A DNA stretch of 64,000 bases. Origin: Desmodesmus armatus (taxonomy: Eukaryota > Chlorophyta > Chlorophyceae > Sphaeropleales > Scenedesmaceae). Below are positions 38,047-48,808 of the stretch, piece after piece. The DNA lies in the NCBI GenBank assembly GCA_007449985.2, contig VIIQ02000662.1:62001-126000 (forward strand), given 5' to 3'. The notes below the pieces were generated by a model. It was not told where the DNA came from and searched no databases. It worked only from the letters and a program-made list of their open reading frames with translations. The position numbers and the translations under genes are program-made. How positions within the stretch are numbered: the first letter of the stretch is position 1; every line of letters begins with the position of its first letter.

Positions 38047-41000
38047 GAGCCGCCGCTGCAGGTGACGTGTGTTGTATGTCTGGAGCACCCAGTGGCAGTC
38101 TCCATTGGACCCTGCGACCATCACCAGGTAACACTGGGTGGGGGGGGGGGGGTGTCACTAGTGACACTAGTGAAACTACGGCAGCAGCAATAGCAGAAAC
38201 GACAGCGTCGTGTAGTGTGGTACTGTTTGTCTCCATTGGGCCCTGTGACCACCACCAGGTAAGACGGGGTTTGGGGGGGGGGGGGGGGGTTGGGGGGGGG
38301 GTCTGCGGGGTCGCTGGTGACACTATGGCAGCAGCAACAGCAGGGGAGGGGGGTGGGGTCACTAGTGACACTACGGCAGCAGCGACAGCAGCAGCGACAG
38401 CGTTGGGTATTACTTACGGTACTGCTTCTGTTGCAACTGAGTGCGGCTGCTGCTTGACGTAGTGATGTCTGAGTCAACATCACATCCAACACGCACTGCA
38501 TATTTCTACTACGACGCAGTGCTACTAACACTATGTCACTACCCCTGCTGCTGCTGCTGCCATTGCTGCCTTTATCGCTGCTGCTGCTGCTGCTCAGGTG
38601 TGTGCACTGTGCTGCCTGCGCATGCGGCTGTGCTACCGGGACACCAAGTGCCCCCTGTGCAAGACAGACGCTAAGCAGGTGTGTGTGTGTGTGGGGGGGG
38701 GGGGGCTGCAAGTGCAACAGGAGACTGTTGCTGCCAGTGTCACTTTTACTTGGTTTGTTTTTTGGGGGGGGGGGTTTGTTACACGTAGACACAGTCGCCA
38801 CACGTTCTGCTTGCTTGCTCACTCCTGTGGTGCCGTAAGTGTATCGTCGCACGGCTGTGGTTGTCCTGCGGCTTACTGTGGCTGTGGTTGTGATCATGGC
38901 CGCTGTGACTGGCCCTGTGACGATCTCACAAGTGCAATCACAGCGGCCAGGATGGCAACTGCAGTCACACAAGGCTGCAGGACCCCAGTAGCAGCTGCAC
39001 CTAGCTGTCATAGAGGGGTCATGGCTCTCTGACGTGTCCTTTCCACCTTTCCAGTGCTGTCCCACCCACCGTCGACACTGTTCAGACTTCGACACTGTTC
39101 AGGCGCGTCCTGAACCACGGAACCGTAATGTCGATCATGTCTCTTGCTTGTTCCGCTGCTTTGCTTTTCTTGCTTACCAAGCCCCGCACCGCCCCCCGCC
39201 TAGGTAGTCAGGGGCTAACGCTGCTGGCCAGACCCTGCCCACCTTGTAACCCCTGCACCCCTTCCCCCTCCGCTCCCCTAGGTTGTGCTGGCATCCTTAC
39301 TCATGTTGACTCACACACCCCATGTTCACACACATTGCGATTCATGGGGTGTTCAGGCGCGTCCTGAACCACGGAACATTAGTATCAATCATGTCTCTTG
39401 CTTTCCGCTGCTGTGATGTGCTTTGTTTTGCTTGCCTTTGTCCCCCCCCTGTTGTGATGGCTGACCGGTGCCCAAGGCTGCTCGCCAGGCCAGGCCCACC
39501 TTGTAGCCCCTGTACCCCTCCCTCCCCTGCTCCCGTAGGTTGTGCTGGCATCCCTACTCACCTCTTTTCACACACCCCATGTCACGCACAAGGCAATTGA
39601 TAGGTTATGTGAGTAATTTTGATGATGTGACATGATTACTCATGTCCCTTGCTTGTCGCGCTGCTCTGCTTTGCTTGCCCTCCCCCCCCCCCCCAGGTCG
39701 TGATGGTGTCGGTGCCCAAGGCTGCTGGCCAGACCCTGCCAACTTTTGACTCACTCATGGCACACAGGTGAATGGTTCTGGTGTGAGGGCATGGTCCATC
39801 AGAGGGAGCATTTTTACTGCCAGCTTGTTCGGCCCGTCTTGTGTTCCCTCCCTTGTCCTTGTCTCTCAGGAGCCTTGCTCGGCCCTCTCTTAGGGTTTCG
39901 GGTTGGGGTTTAGGGGTTTAGGAACTAAATTTTGAACCTGAACCTTAAACCCCCCTCGGCCCTCCAGAGACAAGGACCAGCTTGACAATGTCAGTAGCAT
40001 GCAACCCAGCACTTGCATGCATGACACGCATGTGTTCTCCATGTTACACAAATGCACACACCTTGCCTCTTTTTTGCTGCCTGGTACTGCTGACCTCCAC
40101 TCGGGAGCCTCCCGGCAGGCTGCTACTGAGCAAGGGCAAGCGGGCGCCAGGGGTGTTTGCGCGCACTGCGGACATTCCCCCCTGCTCGGCCAGGGGCGCC
40201 ACGATAGCACAGATCAAGCATGTTTTGAGCGTGTGCGACCTTTGCCTTGTCCTCTCACTTTTATCCCTGTCTCTCAGGAGCCTGCTGTGGAGCAAGGGCA
40301 AGTGGGCGCCGGGGGTGTTTGCGCGCACTGCGGATGTTCACCCCCTGCCTGGCCAGGGCCGCCACAGGGGCTTTGTGCCGCTGTATGTGCGCCTACTGCA
40401 GATGACAGCAACCTGCTGCAAGGGTGCGTACAGGGCCTGCGGGGGGGGGGGGTGTTTGGCGGTGGGGGTTGTTGGTGCCTGTTTTGGGGGACGGACCGGG
40501 GGGGGGGGGGGTGTCTGCTGTAAGATGCTTTCCGTGACTCAGCAAATCGTTGTGTCTATATGCCAGGGGGCATGCGCAGTGGGGGGAGGGTTGCCATTGT
40601 CTGTGCTGCTATAGCAGAGGCTTTGTGCCACTGTATGTGCGCCTGCTGCAGATGACTGCGACCTGCTGCAAGGGTAAGGCCGTAGGGGGGAGGGGGTTTC
40701 GTTGCAAGGGCTTGGGGCTGTTGCAATAGGGTTTCAATGACTCAGCCAATCTTTGTGTGTATAATTCAGGGGGCATGCGCATTGGGGGGAGGGTTACCAT
40801 CGTCTGTGCTGTCCTAGGAGGGGCTTTGTGCCACTGTATGTGCGCATGCTGCAGATGACAGTCACCTGCTGCAAGGGTAAAGCCGCAGAGAGGGGGAGGG
40901 GCAAGTGGGAAGGGGGGCAGGGTGCTTGGACTGGTACTGTTTCTGTTGTCCTTATTGTTGTCGTCACTATTGCTGTCACCGCGACTGCAGCTGTTGCAGC

Positions 41001-41241
41001 TGCTGTTGGATGGTTCAGGACCCGCCTGGATATCCATAGGGAGCTCGAATGAGAGTGTTGGGGTGATGCATGCAGTCAGCCCAACACCAAGCCATCACAG
41101 AACTCATGGAAGCCTGCTCACAAGTTTCCTGAGCCCAGCCGAGCAGACTCTTGTTGCTTCCGATCCCTCTGTGTGTGACTGGTGTTGCCACTGCTGCTGT
41201 TCCTTTCTGCTCCTGCTGTCACCCACTCATGCCGCTGCTGC

Positions 41242-41280
<39 letters not shown>

Positions 41281-44200
41281 CGCCACAGAGTGTGACCCTG
41301 GTGGTCAGCGTCCTTTCCCCACCATGAATGAGCTGCAGGGCCACCTGGCCACACGACACAACGGCCTGCAGCTGTGCGCTACATGCGTGAGGGCGAGGCG
41401 GCAGTGAGTAGGGGGTTGGTCTGTTTTTTGGGGGGGGGGAGGGAACATTACTTGCGGGTGCGTCTTGGGGTTTCAGGGTGAGGTGGTGGTCGGGGTGTGT
41501 CTTCATTGCTCGAAGGAAGAATGACTGTATGGGGATCCTCGCCCCATCTGAATGCGGTTCTGCACCACATGGGGTGAACTTGGAATGAGCTGCAGGGACA
41601 CCTGGCCACACGACACAACGGCCTGCAGCTGTGCGCCACATGCGTGAGGGCGAGGCGGCAGTGAGTAGGGCATTTGTGTGTGTGTGTGTGGGGGGGGGGG
41701 GGAGGGGGGGTGAGCCATCATGGGAATGCAGGGTGGCAGAGATTGTTTGAAAAGGTTTTGTGGTGGCAGGCGTAGGTGTCGTTGCAACAGCCTGTGAAGT
41801 TTTGCTGCAACAACAAAATTGCTTGGTTTCCACTCCCTCCTTTGCTTGGGTGGGACCTCTTTTGAGGTATGTCCATCCACACCTTACAGGGCATGGCAGC
41901 TCACCAGGCAACTGCACAGAAGCATGCCTATGTCGACGGCGCGTCTTGGCCCTCTTGCTCATGTTTCCCTGTGCTGCTGCCCTCCTCCCAACTCCACAAG
42001 CATCAAAGCTTGCCCTGCATGCCGCTTGCTATCTACATGCATCAAGTATGACGTGACATCCACCTATGCCTTCACACACTCTGACACACACTCCCGTCTT
42101 CCCCTGTCCCCCCCCCCCTGCTTCAGGTTCCCCCTTGAGCTGTCCACCTACACCCCACAGGGCCTGGCTGCCCACCAGAGCTCTGCCCACAAGCATTGTC
42201 AGTTTTGTGACACCTGGTTCTTTGCAGTGGACGAGCTGTGGGAGCACATGAGGCAGGCACACTTCCACTGCAGCATATGCCAGACAACAGGCAACCCTGA
42301 CTTCTACCTCAAGTAAGCACTTGTGTTCCCGGGGGGGGGGGGGGGGTCAGCAGAGGGAGTGCATGCGTATTCATGCATGCCCACTAAAATCCGTCTTGCA
42401 AGGGTAATTTGTTTGAGAGGGGTGGGCTGGGTATACTGCATAGTGGGAGCACATGAGGCAGGCTCACTTCCACTGCAGCATATGTCAGACAACGGGCAAT
42501 CCTGACTTCTACCTCAAGCAAGCACCCTAGTAGGGGGAGGGGGGCCAGGCCTGAGTTTTTGCAGTGCACTGCACCGCACTGTACTGTACTGTACTGCACT
42601 GTACCATACGTTTTTGCACTCTATCACAATGTACCGCATTGTACTGTACTGCAGGGACGCGGCTGCGCTGCGTAATGACTATGTTGTCTCTGCGGTGCCT
42701 GTCTTTCTCTGTACCATACTTACTTTTCCGTACTATCTTTTCCGTACTATACTGTACTGTACTGTTCTGGCTTCTGCTGTGCTGCATTGTACTGTACCGC
42801 AGGGACGCTGCTGCGCTGCGTGGCCACTATGCTGACGTCCACCACCCCTGCAACGAGGGTGCTGTACTGTACTGAACCATGATGTACCAAGCTGTACCAC
42901 AATGTACCGCATTGTACTGCAGGGACGCTGCTGCGCTGCGTGGCCACTACGCTGATGTCCACCACCCCTGTAATGAGGGTACTGTACTGTACTGAACCAT
43001 GATGTACCAAGCTGTACTGCACTGCATTGTATTGTACTGCAGGGACGCTGCTGCGCTGCGTGGTCACTACGCTGACGCCCACCACCCCTGCAATGAGGGT
43101 GAGTGTGCCGACAGCCTGGTGGCCTTTGCAACTGAGGGGGAGCTCAAGGCACACAAGCTGGAGAGACACAGCAGCAAGATGCCACGGTTCAAGAGGTACG
43201 CGGTGACACATGTTGAATTGGGGGGGGGGACCTGCTGATGTGCTTGATGGCCGGGGAGACAGGCAGCAGCAAGATTCCACGGTGCAAGAGGTACGCGGTG
43301 ACACAATGTTGGGGGGGGGGGGGGAGAGGGGGGCCCCGGGGAACTTGGCAATGGGCTCGGTGGTTGGAGAGACACAGCAGCAAGACGCCGAGGTTCAAGA
43401 GGTACGCGGTGACACACTTTTTGGTGGTGGGGAGTGGGGGGAGGTGGTGGAGGGGGAGGGGGGCCCGCTGATGTGCTTGGTGGCTGGTCAGCAAGATGCT
43501 GCAGTTCAAAAGGCACGCGGTGACACACTTCCTGGCCCAGGATTTGCGGCATTCTTATGAGAGTTTTGAGAGGGATTGAGGGTGAGTGTGCTGACAGCCT
43601 GGTGGCGTTTGCCACTGAGGGGGAACTCAAGGCACACAAGCTGGAGAGACACAGCAGCAAGATGCCGAGGTTCAAGAGGTGCGCGGTGACACACTTAACG
43701 GCAGTGTTGTGAGGGTTGTGAGGGGGTTTGACGGTGTTTGGAGAGCAGGCAGGGCCGGCGGTGGGGCCCAGAACCGGCTGACATGAACGTGGATGGAGAG
43801 ACACAGCAGCAAGACGTTAAGGTTCAAAAGGTAGGCGGTGACATACTTAACGGCAGTGTTGTGAGGATTGTGAGGGGGTTTGACGGTGTTTGGAGAGGAG
43901 AGGGGGCCTGCTGATATGCAGCGGCGGAGAGGCACAGCAGCAAGATGCCAAGGTTCAAGAGGTACGTGGTGACACACCTTTTTGGGTGGGTTGGGGATTG
44001 GTGGAGGGGGTTTCAGAGGGGGGGGGGGAGGGAGGGGGCACAGACTGCTGATGTGGTCAATGGCTAGAGAGGCACAGCAGCAAGATGCCGTGGTTCAAGA
44101 GGTACGCAGTGACACACCTTTTGGCCACGGATGGCACGGAACTAGACAGACACAGCAGCAAGGCGCTGTGGCTTGAGATGTTTTGTAAGGCACTTTGGGC

Positions 44201-44861
44201 ATGGTTGTGAGGGCCATTCCTGGAAATTTGGTCAGAGGGGGTGGAGAGGCAAAGGGGGGGGGGGGGGCTGATGTGCCCGGTGGCAGCAGAGGTGCCGCAT
44301 TGAGAGGGGTAGGCAACGGCATGCCATACAGTTGACAGTGTGTCCTTTGAGCTTATGTCAAGCTTGCCTGCACCCCCAGTAAGTATGCTCAGCCGTATGT
44401 CCCCCCCCCCCACCCCCACCCCCACCCCCACCCCATGCACATGTATCATCTTTGGCAGTAACGGCAATCCTTAGCCTCATGCATTCCATGACTTCTGTGG
44501 CCCAGGATCCCCAGGCTGGGTTTGGTGGGTGATAAAACAATTGCACCTCTTCTTGTACAGCCCGCACCACAATCCCTAAGCATCCCCATTGGTCCTCTCC
44601 TCCCCCTCCCCCCCCCCCCCCCGCCCCCACACACCCCGGCCTCTTCACCCCCACAGGAACATGCCCGTGCCATGCACATCAGCTTGCCCCCCATGGTGCC
44701 AGCCCGCAGCAGCAGGCAGCAGCAGGGCGGACGGGGGCCAGCAGCAGCAGCAGCAGAACAGGACACAGCAGCCGCCACCACACCAGCAGCGGAAGCTCCT
44801 TCAACCAGCAGCAGTAGGGGCGGCGGCCGTGGCGGCGGCAGTACAGCTCGAGGGGGCTCCC

Positions 44862-44926
<65 letters not shown>

Positions 44927-45064
44927 GGGACGGCGGCGGCAGCAGCAGCGGTGGACAGCAGCAGCAATCAAGTAGGGAAGGCAACGGCAGTGTGCGGTTG
45001 CAGTCAGGGCAGCAGCAAGAGCTAGAACACGAGCAGGAAGAGGGTCGCAGCAGCAGTGGGGGCG

Positions 45065-45099
<35 letters not shown>

Positions 45100-48000
45100 G
45101 CACCGGTGACTGACCCCTATGCCAGCACTGCTGCTTTGCAGGAAGGTGGCCTGGCAATCATTGATGATGATTTGGGGATGGGCTATGACTTTGGCAGCAG
45201 CAGCAGACAGCAGCAGCAGCAGCAGCCGGCGGCTGCGAACGGCACTGGCGGCAGCAGCAGCAGAGGCAGCAGCAACTATGCTGCTGGCCCAAAGTTTGGC
45301 TTCAGCAACACCAGCAGCAGCAATGCACCGTCAGCAGCAGTAGACAGCAGCAGCAGCAGTAATGCGCCGCCGTCAGCAGCAGCAGCAGCAGTAGCAGCAG
45401 CAGCAGCAGAACAGCCGCCAGAGGAGTTTCCCGCCCTGTCAGCATCAGGTGCTGCTGCTGCTGCTGCTGCCCTAGACCCCACCCCAGCAGCCGCCGCCTC
45501 CCGCCAGCCTGGCAGCAGCAGCAGCAGCAGCACTTTGCAGCAGCAGCAGCAGCAGCTGGTGAAAGCTACTGCCAAGTGCCCGTGTGGCCGGCGGCAGTTA
45601 CACACGGCAGTTAGGGTGGGTGAGAGCCCTGCGCCCCTGAAGTGTGACAAGGAGTGTGAGAAACAGCAGCGCAAGCAGAGCCTGGCGTCAGCATTGGTGT
45701 AGATGATGCTGACAGGCATGCGGCCTATTGGGACAAGCACAGGACACCCACCTACTCACCACAGCTGCTGCAGGTAAGGGGGTTGGCAGAGCTTGACTCT
45801 TTTTCCAGCAGCACACCCTCCCCCCCCCCCCCCCCCCCGCACACAGCGGACACCCACCTACTCACCACAGCTGCTGCAGGTAGGGAGCTGGCAGAGCTTG
45901 ACTGTTTATCCAGCCGCAGGGCCTGGCTGTGGTGCATCCCCTACACTGTGCTCCTGCTTGCTGTGCTCACCGATCCCCCCCCCCCACACACACACAAGTA
46001 CTCCCTGTGTTAAGACACCCCAGACACTCTGTCTGCCTGACAGCAGCACACCCTCCCCCCTGCACACAGGACACCCACCTACTCACCACAGCTGCTGCAT
46101 GTGAGGAGCTGTGTACTTACGCAGCTGCAGGACCAGTTGCTCGACCAGCTGCTCAATGTGCTGGCCTCTAAGGCCCCCTGCCTGACCCTGGCCCCCATGC
46201 CTGGCAGCAACACACTCGCTACATCCACCACTACAGTTATGATAACTCTCGCGTCCTCTTCCCATGCACTTGATTGAATGTGTTTTTACTGTGCGTTCCC
46301 ACGTTCCCACGCACTTATACCAAAGTTCGGAGTGTCACGTCCTTGAATGTTGAAATGGTTGATGCATTGGCTGGATGCACTCCCTGTGTCTACACACACC
46401 GACCAACACTCCCCTCCCCCCCCTACACACACACAGATCAACACCGCCCCAAACACAGATCAACACACCCGCATCCCCCCTCCCTATGATGCTCTGTCAA
46501 TGCAGGCGTACAAGCAGGACCTGTCTTTATCGAGCAGCTGGAGGATCACTTCCTGGACTTCCTAGCCGGCAAGGCCCCCCGCTTGACACTGGCAACAACA
46601 TTTGCTCGTGGTTGGTAGAACACCATCACAGTCACCCCCCCCCCACACACCACCACCACACACACACACTCTGCTCAACACTCCCCCTCCCCCCCCCCTC
46701 CCCTGTGCCCTCCACACATTTCAACACTCTCCTCTCCCCCTTTCCATGCGGCTGTTTTCAATGCAGGCGTACAAGCAGGACCCTGTCTTCATCGAACAGC
46801 TGGAGGATCACTTTCTCGACTTCCTGGCCGGCAAGGCCCCCCGCCTGACCCTTGCCCCTATGCCCAAGGCTCAGCGTGCCCTGGTGCACGAGTATGCTGA
46901 ACAGGGGTGGGGCTTTGTGAGCCACAGCAGCGGCAACGAGCCTAACAGGGCGGTGCAGCTGTTCAAGGCACCCTCATCTGGTGGGTGCCACCCAGTGGGT
47001 TGTGTTCGAGGGGGGGGGGGGGGGAGACGGGGGGGGGGGGGGTGCAGGCAGCAGGGGAGAGACAGACAGAAGGAGACATGAGAGATTCAGCTGCTGTTAC
47101 ATGCCTCTGCTGCAGCTGCTACACACGCTTTACTTCACAATGGGACCTGCCTGGTGTACCGTTGTCTCTGACACCCCCCCCCCACCACCACCACCCTTAT
47201 ATCCTTGCAATTGCGCACAGGTGCTCCCACGCCCTACGGGCAGCCGTCACACATGCTCCCTTGCAACCCGGCCTGTCTCACATTCCATTTACTCTGACAC
47301 TCTCCCCTTTTCTTGTTTTGTGTGTTTGCTCCCGTGCACAGGTGCTCCCACGCAGCTCCTATCTCGTGCAGCAGTTACCTTCAGCCAGGCAGCCATCGAC
47401 AGCATGCTGGCAGCAGCAGCAGCCAAGGCCCTCACTCTTCGGTTAGTTGACGTCACACCTGGCGCCAACATACCGCACCACCTGCGGGAGTGGGCGGGGG
47501 CCTATACCCTAAACCCTGACGGCCCCGACAGCTATACCCTGACCTTCTCAGATCCTAAAACCCTGCGGGCAGTGTCAGATGCACTGGCTGGGGGTATTAG
47601 GGGGTTGTTTAGGGTGGAGCGGGGGAGTGCTGCCGCAGCAGCAGCCGCCGCAGCCGCCGCAGCCGCCGGCGGCAGCAGTGGCAGCAATGCTGCTGGCGGT
47701 GGGGTGTGGGGTGCTGGCAGCAGCGGCAGCAGCAGCGTCAAGGCGCCGCCAGCAGCAGGGCTCAAGTCCTCTAGCAGCAGCAGTAAGGCTGCAGGGTCAA
47801 GGCCCGGCAGTAATGTTGCTGCTGCTGCTGCTGCTGGTGCTGCTAGTGGGTCTGGTTGGCAGGTCATTGGCAGTAGCAAGCGGTCCTCAGCGGCAGCAGC
47901 AGCAGCAGCGCCAGCATCGGTGGCTCCTGACCCCTGGGCAGATGATGAAGCTGCTACTGCTGCTGCTAGAGCTAGCAACAGGCCAGCAGCAGCAGCAGCA

Positions 48001-48147
48001 GCAGCAAGCGGTCCTCAGCAGCAGCAGCGTGTTGCAGATGACTGGGAGTCTGCATTGGATGCTGAGGGGGATGTGGCCCTGCCAGCGCGGCCTGCAGTGA
48101 ATTTGGACCAGCGCAATATGTGGGAGGCCTTGGGGGAGGAGGCATAG
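35152..48147 (+). CDS. HEL2: HEL2/ZNF598-type RING E3 ubiquitin ligase with NFX1-like C-terminus
   Basis: Exons: 35152-35340, 36089-38127, 38598-38678, 39697-39767, 40278-40423, 41289-41403, 42127-42312, 43043-43202, 44657-45773, 46767-46980 and 47342-48147. Phases agree if one base is added near 36995, one near 44850 and one near 45696; then about 1708 residues. In order: long Ala/Gln tracts with RGG-like GRGRG runs, a RING split across exons 2/3 (CVVCLE...CPLCK), C2H2-like fingers (exons 5-8, including HCQFCDTWF, HFHCSICQ and HHPCNEG), a second Ala/Gln/Ser region, then AKCPCGRRQ, LKCDKECE and an R3H segment (RALVHEYAEQGWGF). The RING-plus-finger order is that of HEL2/ZNF598, which ubiquitinates ribosomal proteins on collided ribosomes. 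The CPCG/R3H end resembles NFX1. Introns carry partial copies of most exons. Confidence 0.85.
37732..37749. repeat. 18-bp perfect palindrome, related copies downstream
   Basis: GGTGTCACTAGTGACACC lies in HEL2 exon 2. Shorter versions are at 38152-38167 and 38358-38369 in the next intron, each beside CAG-type repeats. The spread suggests local copying of one segment. Confidence 0.85.
38226..38258 (+). pseudogene. Echo of the RING exon end with donor
   Basis: Lies in HEL2 intron 2 and reads VSIGPCDHHQ then GTAAGA, repeating the end of exon 2 (38095-38127) with silent differences. Using this donor would add intron sequence to the message. Confidence 0.85.
39090..39600 (+). repeat. Two upstream copies of the exon-4 block
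   Basis: Each copy begins GTTCAGGCGCGTCCTGAACC (39100 and 39352), runs through a T/C-rich stretch and ends in a damaged copy of exon 4 (39205-39240 and 39456-39500: GTGCCCAAGGCTGCT...). The true exon is 39697-39767. Only the true copy has a clean CCCCCCAG acceptor and open frame. Confidence 0.8.
40108..40200 (+). pseudogene. Echo of HEL2 exon 5 (5' part)
   Basis: Resembles 40278-40380: LLSKGKRAPGVFARTAD against LLWSKGKWAPGVFARTAD. The preceding AG context is weaker and the copy breaks off in GCCAGGGGCGCCACG. Confidence 0.8.
40615..40880 (+). repeat. Two echoes of HEL2 exon 5 (3' part)
   Basis: 40617-40674 and 40817-40878 repeat GFVPLYVRLLQMT.TCCKG and the G/GTAA donor of exon 5. The first could be spliced in phase as an extra cassette by an AG at 40618-40619; the second would need another phase. 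Confidence 0.85.
41586..41663 (+). pseudogene. Echo of HEL2 exon 6 end with donor
   Basis: Near-exact copy of 41326-41403 (NELQGHLATRHNGLQLC...), including the CA/GTGAGTAG donor; only a couple of bases differ. It lacks an acceptor of its own. Confidence 0.92.
41862..41925 (+). pseudogene. Echo of HEL2 exon 7 start
   Basis: Resembles 42136-42200 (STYTPQGLAAHQ against SIHTLQGMAAHQ). It diverges after the HK of the finger, so it cannot supply the zinc-binding CQFC. Confidence 0.75.
42440..42525 (+). pseudogene. Echo of HEL2 exon 7 end
   Basis: Copy of 42236-42312 (WEHMRQAHFHCSICQ...). The donor is altered: CTCAAGCAAGC in place of CTCAAGTAAGC, so GT became GC. Confidence 0.9.
42560..43030 (+). 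repeat. Three upstream echoes of HEL2 exon 8 start, with CTGTA repeats
   Basis: Acceptor-plus-exon starts (CTGCAGGGACGCTGCTGCG) at 42651, 42801 and 42921 precede the true one at 43041. The last two are near identical over about 60 bp and sit in a roughly 120-bp unit rich in CTGTA/GTACTG. They end after AACGAGGGT and diverge. Confidence 0.88.
43256..44180 (+). repeat. Array of eight echoes of HEL2 exon 8 end
   Basis: GAGACACAGCAGCAAGATG...TTCAAGAGGTACGCGGTGACACAC recurs at about 43256, 43367, 43490, 43640, 43800, 43925, 44070 and 44147, decaying with distance. The copy at 43574-43700 is longer and still encodes GECADSLVAFATEGELKAHK. Several keep both possible donors. Confidence 0.92.
45740..46600 (+). 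repeat. Echoes of HEL2 exon 9 end and exon 10 start
   Basis: The exon 9 end (GGACACCCACCTACTCACC...CTGCTGCAG, 45740-45773) recurs at 45848-45882 and 46068-46100. The exon 10 start recurs weakly at 46103-46215 and clearly at 46503-46600, where one lost base gives a stop after about 20 codons. Confidence 0.85.
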
Positions 48148-48167
48148 ATGGAGGCCAGGCTGTGCCA

Positions 48168-48367
48168 CTGCTGCTGCTGCTGCTGCTAGAGCTAGCAACA
48201 GGCCAACAGCAGCAGCGGCGGCAGCAGCAGCAGTGGGTGTGTTGCCGCAGCGTGTTGCAGATGACTGGGAGTCTGCGTTGGATGCTGAGGGGATGTGGCT
48301 TTGCCAGCACGGCCTGCAGTGATCTGGACCAGCGCGATATGGGGAGGCCTTGGGGGAGGAGGCATAG
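48168..48367 (+). pseudogene. Copy of the HEL2 last coding segment, stop included
   Basis: About 200 bp just beyond the stop repeat 47950-48147, down to GGAGGAGGCATAG. Small deletions break the frame, so it is 3' UTR or flank. Confidence 0.9.
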
Positions 48368-48803
48368 GCTGTGCCACAATATGTGCTTGTTGGTTGGCGT
48401 GCCACAATTGGTCACTTGGGTATTGGGCGTGTTCAGACCTTGATGGGTCAAGGCTGTGGGTGTGTGATATCAACTGGCGCACAGATACATGTGCCTATGT
48501 ACACCTGGGCTTGGCCTTTGAGCCTTTTCAGAATTTCCATGGCCTGACTGGGGGGTCTCATCATTGAGTCAGGTGTTTCCGGACTGGGAGCGCAGAGAGA
48601 CGTAGATGAGACAGGCGTGAGGGTGGGGGTGGCAGTGCATATTTGGGTAGTAGGTTCAACAGAGCATAGGCCGGGAGCACGTGCCTTTTGTTTCTGGCTG
48701 GCACTGCTTATACAGCAGGGTGGCCACTTGACTATCATGGGTGATGGCGCTGCATTTGAGTCGTTGAAGTAATGCGTGCAGCAGCAGCAGTAGCCAGCTT
48801 GTG

Positions 48804-48808
48804 TGTAA
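48804..48808 (+). terminator. Candidate TGTAA poly(A) signal of HEL2
   Basis: First TGTAA after the HEL2 stop, about 660 nt downstream; a second lies at 49011-49015. Assignment is inferred. Confidence 0.4.
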
